From assembly GCA_012515085.1 (NCBI GenBank), contig JAAYZB010000186.1, positions 1-5,818 of the forward strand: a stretch of DNA of 5,818 nucleotides. Direction: 5' to 3'. This stretch comes from Acholeplasmataceae bacterium (GTDB taxonomy: Bacteria > Bacillota_I > Bacilli_A > Izemoplasmatales > Hujiaoplasmataceae). The stretch's first letter is position 1. Every line of letters begins with the position of its first letter. The position numbers and the translations under genes are program-made. A model generated the notes under the pieces. It was not told the DNA's origin, did no database searches, and saw only the letters and a list, made by a program, of their open reading frames with translations. This document shows, piece by piece, positions 1-5,705 of this stretch.

Positions 1-332
1 ATCCAGCAATGACTCTCATAAATCTGTTGGCTTCGATCTATTTGGAAGCCGTTGTTTTCGCCTTCGTACAAATGATTCTGATGAAACTGACAGGCCTTGC
101 TTTGTCTTCGGCGATTCCGCTTTGTCTATATTGGGCAATGGAGTATTTTGAAGCATCCTTCCATGCAGTGATGCGTCCTTCCTGGTTACGACTGCTTCAC
201 AATCTATTTCCACATTTGATTCAAGACCAATCCGGTTGGAAGTTTATCGCATCACCAATGATGATTATTTGTGTTGGTTTTTTTTGGTTTTTCTTATCAA
301 TCTTTCTCTATCTGAAAAGCGATTGGCGCTGA
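1..332 (+). CDS. C-terminal part of a multi-pass membrane protein (left end cut)
   Basis: The reading frame is open to the left edge: two codons (Pro, Ala) precede the first visible ATG at position 9. That Met is therefore probably internal and this is the 3' end of a longer gene. The visible part is strongly hydrophobic. Counting from the Met at 9, there are apparent membrane segments at about residues 5-27, 29-47 and 82-103, with a more polar stretch rich in His, Arg, Pro and Trp between the second and third. The protein ends in a short basic tail (Lys-Ser-Asp-Trp-Arg) and the gene ends at TGA. This arrangement would suit the C-terminus of an ABC-2-type transporter permease, but no family motif is visible and that is only a guess. 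The gene is separated from glmS by a strong promoter, so it is probably not in the same operon. That it is coding is fairly sure; its function is unknown. Confidence 0.65.
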   Translation, partial: PAMTLINLLASIYLEAVVFAFVQMILMKLTGLALSSAIPLCLYWAMEYFEASFHAVMRPSWLRLLHNLFPHLIQDQSGWKFIASPMMIICVGFFWFFLSIFLYLKSDWR

Positions 333-338
333 CATTTT

Positions 339-380
339 TTCAAGGTGCTGATTTGAACGGTCCTTCAAGTATATGTTGAA
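339..380. repeat. Cluster of four alternating TTCAA/TTGAA half-sites upstream of glmS
   Basis: TTCAA lies at 339-343 and 364-368, and its inverse TTGAA at 353-357 and 376-380. The centres are 14, 11 and 12 bp apart, close to one helical turn. The last copy is the -35 element of the glmS promoter. Such an arrangement could be an operator for a dimeric regulator, but no known operator is recognised and the pattern could be chance in AT-rich DNA. Confidence 0.3.
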
Positions 381-404
381 ATACCCCGAATCCAGTGATA
401 TAAT
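376..404 (+). promoter_or_regulatory. Sigma-A promoter of the glmSMU operon
   Basis: The -35 box TTGAAA (376-381) and the -10 box TATAAT (399-404) are separated by the ideal 17 bp. A TG at 396-397 gives an extended -10. The expected transcription start is near 411, leaving a leader of only about 26 nt before the glmS start. No other strong promoter is visible between the upstream gene and glmS. Confidence 0.85.
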
Positions 405-421
405 TTGTGTGAAATATCGTC

Positions 422-428
422 AGGGGGG
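422..428 (+). promoter_or_regulatory. Ribosome binding site that fixes the glmS start at 437
   Basis: The G-rich sequence AGGGGGG can pair with the anti-Shine-Dalgarno sequence using a G-U wobble. It ends 8 nt before the ATG at 437, a normal distance, but only 2 nt before the in-frame ATG at 431, which is too close. This supports 437 as the true start. Confidence 0.75.
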
Positions 429-436
429 CTATGGCT

Positions 437-2233
437 ATGTGTGGAATCGTCGGCTACTTAGGATCGGAAAAAGCATCCGATATTATTTTGTCCGGATTGA
501 CAAAATTGGAGTATCGTGGATATGATTCCTGTGGTATTTTTTTCCATGATACGGATAATGACCGTTTTATTACTTATAAAGACAAGGGTCGAGTCCATCA
601 TTTAGTCGATGACTTTGATTACCAATATAACAATCACTTGGCAATTGGGCATACTCGTTGGGCAACCCATGGAAAGCCAAATCAAGCCAACTCACACCCC
701 CATTTCTCTTTGTCACAACGATTCGGCATCGTGCATAATGGTGTCATCGATAATTATCTAGAACTCACAACGAAATATTTAGCGGATGTTCCGTTTTCGA
801 GTGAAACCGATACCGAAGTTATCGTCAACTTGATTGATTATTTTTCAAAAACGTTAGCGGTTGAAGAAGCGATTCGCAAAACGTTGTCGCTTCTCGAGGG
901 ATCCTATGCATTATTGATCATTGATATTGTCAACCCGGATATCCTCTATGCCGCTAAAAACAAGTCACCTCTGTTGGTTGGAGTCGGAAGCAAAGGAATC
1001 ATTATTGCCTCTGATGTCATGGCTCTTGTCGGATATGCAGATCACTATCTTCCTTTAGAAGATAAGAGCGTCGTCACCGTGTCAAAAACAGAGAACCAGT
1101 ACCACTTTGAACTGAAAGACATTATCGGGAAGCCCCTTCCTACCACGATGTTGGAAATGAACATAGTTATGGAAGATATCGGCAAAGCCGGGTATTCTCA
1201 TTATATGTTGAAGGAAATTTGCGAACAGCCATCGGTCATTCGCAAAATCATGGCAATGTATTTAGAAAACGGGAGTTCTTTACCAGACAAGATCATCCAA
1301 CATTTCCAAGAAGCAAATCGGATCTATATCGTTGCCGCTGGAACCAGTATGCATGCCGGATTTGTCGGCAAATATTTACTCGAAAACATTGCCCAAATAC
1401 CGGTGGAAGTCTTCATCGCCAGCGAATTCGCCTATAATCCCCCCTTGGTGGAGAAAAACCCATACTTTGTTTTCATATCCCAGTCAGGCGAGACCGCAGA
1501 TTTGAGAAGCAGCCTTGTCTGGGTCAAATCTCATCATTACCAAAGCCTTACCATTACCAATGTGCCCACGTCCACCTTAGCTCGTGAAGCTGATGATTTC
1601 TTGGAAATTTATGCAGGACCCGAAATTGCGGTCGCATCCACCAAAGCTTACGTCGCTCAAGTGGCGATCTTGTTGTTGATAGCGTATCAATTGGCAAGTC
1701 GAAAACCTTTTGATATCCATGTTGAACTGAGCCGTGTGGCGGTAGCGATGGATGCCATCATCGATCGACGCGACTATATTCAACATCTTGTCAGAGATAA
1801 ACTCGTGAAGCATAATTGTTTCTATATTGGACGAGGTCTGGATTATTTCACTTGTTTGGAAGCTGCATTGAAATTAAAAGAAATCTCCTATATTCAGACC
1901 GAGGGCTTTGCTGCTGGAGAGTTAAAACACGGAACGATCACTTTGATTGAAGAAGGCACCCCGGTGATCGCCGTCATCTCTCAGAAAACGATGAATCACG
2001 CAACCCGTGGTAATATTCGTGAAGTTCAAACAAGGGGCGCTGAAGTAATCGTCATCTCCATGAGCGACATTCATGATGTAACCGATCAAATCGTGTTGAT
2101 GGATGTCCATGAATATCTCGCCCCGTTGATTACCGTCATACCTACGCAATTGATTGCTTTTTATACAGCTCTAATCTTGGAAAGAGATATTGACAAACCG
2201 CGAAATCTCGCTAAATCCGTTACGGTTGAATAG
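437..2233 (+). CDS. glmS: Glutamine-fructose-6-phosphate aminotransferase (isomerizing)
   Basis: This cytoplasmic enzyme makes glucosamine-6-phosphate from fructose-6-phosphate and glutamine, the first committed step to UDP-GlcNAc. The product is 598 aa, normal for the family. The N-terminal class II glutaminase domain (to about residue 220) begins Met-Cys-Gly-Ile-Val-Gly; the Cys is the nucleophile exposed once Met is removed. It also has HTRWATHG (72-79), His-Asn-Gly (Asn at 101) and SETDTE (from 122). The two SIS sugar isomerase domains carry GTS (302-304), SQSGET (348-353), the KLKE motif (479-482) and ELKHG (495-499). The protein ends in the classic tail KPRNLAKSVTVE, whose Lys593 matches the Schiff-base Lys of the E. 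coli enzyme. An in-frame ATG two codons upstream (431) is rejected because the Cys would not be at the N-terminus. The small variant RGYDSCG replaces the usual RGYDSAG. The gene ends in TAG, overlapping the glmM ribosome binding site. No glmS ribozyme precedes it. Confidence 0.97.
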   Translation: MCGIVGYLGSEKASDIILSGLTKLEYRGYDSCGIFFHDTDNDRFITYKDKGRVHHLVDDFDYQYNNHLAIGHTRWATHGKPNQANSHPHFSLSQRFGIVHNGVIDNYLELTTKYLADVPFSSETDTEVIVNLIDYFSKTLAVEEAIRKTLSLLEGSYALLIIDIVNPDILYAAKNKSPLLVGVGSKGIIIASDVMALVGYADHYLPLEDKSVVTVSKTENQYHFELKDIIGKPLPTTMLEMNIVMEDIGKAGYSHYMLKEICEQPSVIRKIMAMYLENGSSLPDKIIQHFQEANRIYIVAAGTSMHAGFVGKYLLENIAQIPVEVFIASEFAYNPPLVEKNPYFVFISQSGETADLRSSLVWVKSHHYQSLTITNVPTSTLAREADDFLEIYAGPEIAVASTKAYVAQVAILLLIAYQLASRKPFDIHVELSRVAVAMDAIIDRRDYIQHLVRDKLVKHNCFYIGRGLDYFTCLEAALKLKEISYIQTEGFAAGELKHGTITLIEEGTPVIAVISQKTMNHATRGNIREVQTRGAEVIVISMSDIHDVTDQIVLMDVHEYLAPLITVIPTQLIAFYTALILERDIDKPRNLAKSVTVE

Positions 2234-2242
2234 GAGGAGATT

Positions 2243-3550
2243 ATGGGAAAGTACTTTGGTACCGATGGCATTAGAGGAATAGCCTATGATTTTTTGACTT
2301 CTGAATTGGCCACTGCCATTGGCAGAAGTTTGGTGGTGCTTCAGAATCGAAAAATGGTGATCGCCCGAGACACACGAGAATCCGGACCCATGTTGGTTGA
2401 GGCTTTAAAAAAAGGAGCGATAGCAGTTGGGATCAACTGTGTTGATTATGGCGTATTGCCAACGCCGCTGTTATCTTATCTCAGCAAAATCAAAAATTCG
2501 ATTGGTGTGATGGTGACCGCAAGTCACAATCCGTTCCAAGACAACGGTATCAAAGTGTTTAACGCAGGACACAAATTGCTTCCGAATGAGGAGTCGATGA
2601 TTGAAAGCGAGATAGATGTTCCTGCCGATTTATCCAAAATTCACAAATCCGGTTCCCCCCTTCCAGCGGACGATCCGATTCAACAGTATCGAACGCTATT
2701 TCGTTCTTTTTCCATCACAAAACGACTTCGAATCGGGGCTGATCTTGCTCATGGTGCCACCACTGCGACCGCTCCAGCTATCTTGGCCGAGGCAGCCAGC
2801 GAGTTGTTTTTGATCGGTAATCATCCGGATGGTATCAATATCAATGAACACGTTGGATCGACGCATCCAGAAGCGCTGCAGGAACTGGTGAAAAAGCACC
2901 ATTTGGATGTGGGATTCGCCTTTGACGGCGATGGTGATCGCGTGCTTGCCTGTGATGGACAAGGTGTTCTTTTTGATGGGGATATGCTCCTATATATCAT
3001 TGCCTGTTTCTTGCAAAAAGAGGGGAAGTTGCATGCGAATCAGGTCGTGTTGACAAGAATGAGCAATCTTGGTATAATCAAAGCACTCAAAAAACAAGGA
3101 ATTGATACGCTGTTTGCGGATGTTGGTGATAAATATGTATTGGAAGCTTTGGAAAACCATCAACTGACATTGGGCGGAGAAAATTCTGGGCATATCATCA
3201 ATCGACTGTTGCTTGATACAGGAGACGGCGTGTTGAACGCCATGCAAATTATCGATGTCTTGGTTAAAACAGGGAAAACTCTCTCTCAATTGACAGAGGA
3301 TGTCGTTTTCTTCCCGGATAAACTGTATAATCTTCGTGGTGTCGATCGCATGTTGGCAAAACATCCGGAGGTCATCCGAAAAGTCAAGGAAATCGAAACC
3401 AGACTCAATGGCGATGGCAAAGTATTGGTCCGTCCCAGTGGGACAGAGCCCTTGATCCGAATAGCGGTTTCGGCACCATCCGAAGCGATTGTCGATCAGA
3501 TAATCGCCGAGATCATCGCGACTATCGACACATTTTCCAAGAATAAATAG
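2243..3550 (+). CDS. glmM: Phosphoglucosamine mutase
   Basis: GlmM converts glucosamine-6-phosphate to glucosamine-1-phosphate in the cytoplasm, the second step to UDP-GlcNAc. At 435 aa it is slightly shorter than the usual ~445-450 aa, with all four alpha-D-phosphohexomutase regions present. The start MGKYFGTDGIRG is typical. Ser94 in TASHNP (92-97) is the phosphorylated catalytic serine. The metal-binding loop DGDGDR is at 228-233, the sugar-binding loop GGENSGH at 311-317 and the phosphate-binding RPSGTEP at 397-403. The TASHNP and GGENSGH forms point to GlmM rather than a glucose or mannose phosphomutase. The ATG follows AGGAGG (2232-2237) with a 5-nt gap; this site overlaps the glmS TAG and the intergenic gap is only 9 nt, so translational coupling with glmS is likely. 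Codons 270-279 contain a perfect consensus promoter (3050-3078). Confidence 0.97.
   Translation: MGKYFGTDGIRGIAYDFLTSELATAIGRSLVVLQNRKMVIARDTRESGPMLVEALKKGAIAVGINCVDYGVLPTPLLSYLSKIKNSIGVMVTASHNPFQDNGIKVFNAGHKLLPNEESMIESEIDVPADLSKIHKSGSPLPADDPIQQYRTLFRSFSITKRLRIGADLAHGATTATAPAILAEAASELFLIGNHPDGININEHVGSTHPEALQELVKKHHLDVGFAFDGDGDRVLACDGQGVLFDGDMLLYIIACFLQKEGKLHANQVVLTRMSNLGIIKALKKQGIDTLFADVGDKYVLEALENHQLTLGGENSGHIINRLLLDTGDGVLNAMQIIDVLVKTGKTLSQLTEDVVFFPDKLYNLRGVDRMLAKHPEVIRKVKEIETRLNGDGKVLVRPSGTEPLIRIAVSAPSEAIVDQIIAEIIATIDTFSKNK
3050..3078 (+). promoter_or_regulatory. Perfect consensus promoter inside glmM, probable extra promoter for glmU
   Basis: TTGACA (3050-3055) and TATAAT (3073-3078) are exactly 17 bp apart, and the TG at 3070-3071 makes an extended -10. 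All 12 core bases match the sigma-A consensus. The expected start is near 3085, inside glmM and about 490 nt upstream of glmU, with no terminator in between. By sequence it is better than the promoters of glmS and infC. It lies in codons for the conserved stretch around MSNLG, so part of the match may be forced by the protein. Activity is an inference. Confidence 0.55.
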
Positions 3551-3571
3551 ACGAACCCATGGGAGGAACCA

Positions 3572-4960
3572 ATGAAAAAGTATGCGATTATTCTCGCAGC
3601 CGGCAAAGGCACGAGAATGAAAACCGAACTGCCAAAGTGTGCCTATCCGCTCTTGAGAAAACCGATGATAGCCTATATTGTCGAGAATATCCATCACACC
3701 CATATCATTGATGATATCATCGTTGTTGTCGGACACAAAGCTCAAGTCATCAAGGACATTCTCGGTGATACGGTCAAGTATGCCTTTCAAGAAGAACAAT
3801 TAGGTACTGGACACGCAGTCATGGTTGCAGAGCCCTTGGTCACAGACCTCGACGGTGCTTCCGTCATTCTCCCCGGAGACATGCCACTGGTGGACACAGC
3901 CACCATTGAAAAAGCGTTTCAAGAGCACAAAGATCGGCGCCACGATTTGACACTCGTCACGACCAAAGTAGATGATCCAACCGGTTATGGTCGGATTGTC
4001 CGCAATGAATCAGGATATCTTGAAGAAATCGTGGAACATCACGAAGCCAGTTATTCGCAACAAACCATTAATGAAATCAACACGGGCATATATATTGTCG
4101 ACAACCACTTATTGTTCGCTGCTTTGAAACAGATCAATAACAACAATTTGAAAAAGGAATATTACCTTACCGATATCATAAAGATTTGCAAAGAGAGCAA
4201 TCACGTGATTGGTACCTACTTCCTCAAAGAAGCTTACCGTGCCATGGGTGTCAACGATCTCTATGCGTTGAGTATTGCGGAAGCAAGGCTTCGTCTCAAC
4301 ATCAATCGTGAATTGATGTTAAGGGGAGTCGCAATGATCAATCCAGAAACGATTACGATCGGTGATAACGTCCAGATTGAAGAAAATGTCACTATCCATC
4401 CCAATACCTATATCACTGGAAACTCAGTGATAAAAAAAGGTGCACAGATTGGCCCGAATACCGAAATTCATGAAAGCAAGATCGGCGAAAGAGTCATCTG
4501 TCGTCACTCGCTTGTTTACAATTCAATCATTCATGAGGATACGACCGTTGGCCCCTTCGCTCATCTTCGTGATGGCGCTGAAATCGGACCTAAAAATCGA
4601 ATCGGTAATTTCGTTGAAGTCAAGAAATCATCGACAGGCTTTAACACCAAAGCCTCCCATCTCGCTTACATTGGAGATGCCACCATTGGGAAAAACGTCA
4701 ACTTTGGTTGTGGCGCCATCACCGTCAATTATGATGGGAAGCACAAGTATCAGACCATCGTTGGCGATGATGTCTTCATCGGATGCAACGTCAATATGAT
4801 TGCTCCAATTGAAATTGAAGAAGGCAGTTTGATTGCCGCCGGAAGTACATTGACACAGAACGTTCCCAAGAATTCATTGGCAATCGCTCGTGCTTACCAA
4901 GTGAACAAGGAAAACTATATCAAATTACATCGTTCAAAAGAGAAAAAGGAAAACGAATAA
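3572..4960 (+). CDS. glmU: Bifunctional GlcNAc-1-P uridyltransferase / glucosamine-1-P acetyltransferase
   Basis: GlmU carries out the last two steps to UDP-GlcNAc: acetylation of glucosamine-1-phosphate with acetyl-CoA, then transfer of UMP from UTP. The product is 462 aa, the usual two-domain size. The N-terminal pyrophosphorylase domain has LAAGKGTRM (8-16), Lys22, QLGTGHA (76-82), the Mg-binding Asp103 in PGDMP, Glu155, Asn170 and the second Mg ligand Asn228. From about 255 it becomes a left-handed beta-helix of hexapeptide repeats. Arg333, Lys351, His363 (catalytic base), Tyr366 and Asn377 fall at the same numbers as the E. coli acetyltransferase residues. The stretch around GCGAITVNYDG resembles the Bacillota form. 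Unusual: the segment after Pro21-Lys22 reads CAYPLLRKPM where VLHPLAGKPM is common. The start follows GGGAGGA with a normal gap, 21 nt after glmM. No terminator is seen before the infC promoter, which begins 9 nt downstream. Confidence 0.97.
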   Translation: MKKYAIILAAGKGTRMKTELPKCAYPLLRKPMIAYIVENIHHTHIIDDIIVVVGHKAQVIKDILGDTVKYAFQEEQLGTGHAVMVAEPLVTDLDGASVILPGDMPLVDTATIEKAFQEHKDRRHDLTLVTTKVDDPTGYGRIVRNESGYLEEIVEHHEASYSQQTINEINTGIYIVDNHLLFAALKQINNNNLKKEYYLTDIIKICKESNHVIGTYFLKEAYRAMGVNDLYALSIAEARLRLNINRELMLRGVAMINPETITIGDNVQIEENVTIHPNTYITGNSVIKKGAQIGPNTEIHESKIGERVICRHSLVYNSIIHEDTTVGPFAHLRDGAEIGPKNRIGNFVEVKKSSTGFNTKASHLAYIGDATIGKNVNFGCGAITVNYDGKHKYQTIVGDDVFIGCNVNMIAPIEIEEGSLIAAGSTLTQNVPKNSLAIARAYQVNKENYIKLHRSKEKKENE

Positions 4961-4968
4961 CATTTTCC

Positions 4969-4997
4969 TTGACTAATTCTTACAAAACCGCTATAAT
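4969..4997 (+). promoter_or_regulatory. Sigma-A promoter of the infC-rpmI operon
   Basis: TTGACT (4969-4974) and TATAAT (4992-4997) are separated by 17 bp, a near-perfect consensus promoter with no extended -10. The -35 starts just 9 bp after the glmU stop codon. The expected transcription start is near 5004, giving an untranslated leader of about 140 nt before the infC start. Confidence 0.88.
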
Positions 4998-5003
4998 ATA
5001 ACA

Positions 5004-5130
5004 GGATTTGAAGTAGAAAGCAGAAGGCCCCTTCTCACCTGATTGATTTCTCAATAGGTTGATGCTACCGTCGTAATTTTTTCGGACAGTATATGTGGGT
5101 GCCTTATACGGCATCCACTTTTTATCTTTT
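5004..5130 (+). promoter_or_regulatory. Structured infC leader, L20-type autoregulatory attenuator
   Basis: In many Bacillota the infC-rpmI-rplT mRNA leader binds ribosomal protein L20, which promotes early termination when L20 is in excess. This leader has the right place and structure. An outer helix pairs GTAG (5013-5016) with CTAC (5065-5068), continued by CA/TG (5021-5022 with 5063-5064) across an AAAG bulge. Inside is a hairpin, ACCT-ATTGA (5037-5046, one bulged G) with TCAAT-AGGT (5051-5059), closed by a TTTC loop. A terminator hairpin follows at 5095-5118. The 5' segment GGCCCC (5026-5031) can instead pair with the 5' arm of the terminator (5097-5103, one bulged U), a plausible antiterminator. 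The pairings are read from the sequence; regulation by L20 is inferred from context and family knowledge. Confidence 0.78.
5095..5130 (+). terminator. Intrinsic terminator (attenuator) before infC
   Basis: GTGGGTGCC (5095-5103) pairs with GGCATCCAC (5110-5118): nine pairs including one G-U, with a six-base loop. It is followed at once by five Ts and then a T-rich run to 5130. The infC ribosome binding site begins at the next base, so termination here removes infC and everything downstream. As no other terminator follows glmU, it may also end read-through transcripts from the glm operon. Confidence 0.9.
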
Positions 5131-5137
5131 GGAGGTG
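5131..5137 (+). promoter_or_regulatory. infC ribosome binding site that points to an ATT start
   Basis: GGAGGTG is a strong Shine-Dalgarno sequence. It ends 6 nt before ATT at 5144 and 9 nt before ATC at 5147, both in the IF3 frame. The first downstream ATG in frame (5159) is 21 nt away, too far. The upstream in-frame ATG (5093) lies before it, within the terminator region. The site therefore selects a non-ATG start. Confidence 0.85.
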
Positions 5138-5143
5138 TTATTT

Positions 5144-5689
5144 ATTATCTACACGAACATGCAACGCCCAGTCAAAAAAGACGATACTCCGATCAACGAG
5201 GATATTCACACGAAAGAAGTGCTCCTGATTGGCAACGACGGGACCCCATTTGGTGTGAAACCCACACGTGAAGCTCTGGCCATCGCGAATCAAGATGGCT
5301 ATGATCTGGTGATGGTCGCTCCCAATGCCAAACCCCCGGTATGCAAGATGATGGATTACCGGAAATACCGGTACGAACAACAGCGCAAAGCCCGGGAAGC
5401 TCGCAAAAACCAAAATATCGTCGATATCAAAGAAGTGCGTCTAACGGCTGTGATCGATACCCATGATTTTGAAACCAAACTGCGCAACGGTGTAAAATTC
5501 TTACAAAAAGGCGATAAGCTAAAAGTAGCCGTTTGGCTGCCATATCGTGCTGGCAACTTGTTGATCCAACAAGGAAAAGAAGTCTTAGTCCGTTTTCGCT
5601 TGGGTTGTGAAGAAGTGGGCACACTGGAAAAAGATATCGCTCGTGAAGGTCGATATTTAACGATGTTTATGACACCGAAGAAAAAATAA
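5144..5689 (+). CDS. infC: Translation initiation factor IF3, predicted ATT start
   Basis: IF3 binds the 30S subunit, keeps it apart from 50S and checks the start codon and initiator tRNA. Starting at ATT (5144) gives 181 aa, the usual size. infC genes are known for AUU or AUC starts, which let IF3 limit its own synthesis; here a good ribosome binding site lies 6 nt upstream. The N-domain has the typical PINEDI (16-21), VMVAPNAKPPVCKMMDY (56-72) and a basic linker rich in Arg, Lys and Gln (73-91). The C-domain begins normally with KEVRL (96-100), HDFETKLRN (107-115) and FLQKGDK (119-125), and ends with EGR (168-170) and a Pro-Lys-Lys-Lys tail. Odd: where almost all IF3 proteins have RFRGRE, this one has WLPYRA (131-136), losing two conserved Arg and one Glu. 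The shifted frame I checked there does not restore the motif, so a frameshift is unlikely. The gene ends in tandem stops, TAA then TGA. Confidence 0.93.
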   Translation: MIYTNMQRPVKKDDTPINEDIHTKEVLLIGNDGTPFGVKPTREALAIANQDGYDLVMVAPNAKPPVCKMMDYRKYRYEQQRKAREARKNQNIVDIKEVRLTAVIDTHDFETKLRNGVKFLQKGDKLKVAVWLPYRAGNLLIQQGKEVLVRFRLGCEEVGTLEKDIAREGRYLTMFMTPKKK

Positions 5690-5705
5690 TGAAGGAGAGA
5701 ACAAC

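Noticed and set aside
330..332. TGA read as tryptophan, as in Mycoplasma
   Set aside because: Trp is encoded by TGG in all genes, no internal TGA occurs in the long genes, and TGA sits at natural ends (330-332 and after infC at 5690-5692).
318..340. Possible terminator after the upstream membrane gene: AGCG/CGCT stem followed by a run of six Ts
   Set aside because: The stem has only four pairs, overlaps the stop codon and is separated from the T-run by four bases; too weak to call.
431..436. ATG at 431 as the glmS start
   Set aside because: It is only 2 nt from the ribosome binding site and would bury the catalytic Cys behind Met-Ala-Met. The ATG at 437 satisfies both spacing and chemistry.
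2190..2217. TTGACA near the end of glmS as a promoter for glmM
   Set aside because: The best -10 at proper spacing (TAAATC) matches the consensus poorly, and glmM is already tightly coupled to glmS.
3290..3331. TTGACA at 3290-3295 and TATAAT at 3326-3331 within glmM
   Set aside because: They are 30 bp apart, far too long for a sigma-A promoter, and TATAAT has no good -35 at the correct spacing.
2990..3799. Long open frame of 269 codons on the - strand
   Set aside because: It lies antisense to two well-conserved genes, glmM and glmU, has no recognisable domain, and is best explained as a by-product of their codon use.
5093..5143. In-frame ATG at 5093 as the infC start
   Set aside because: It overlaps the attenuator region and lies upstream of the ribosome binding site; the extra 17 residues do not resemble IF3.
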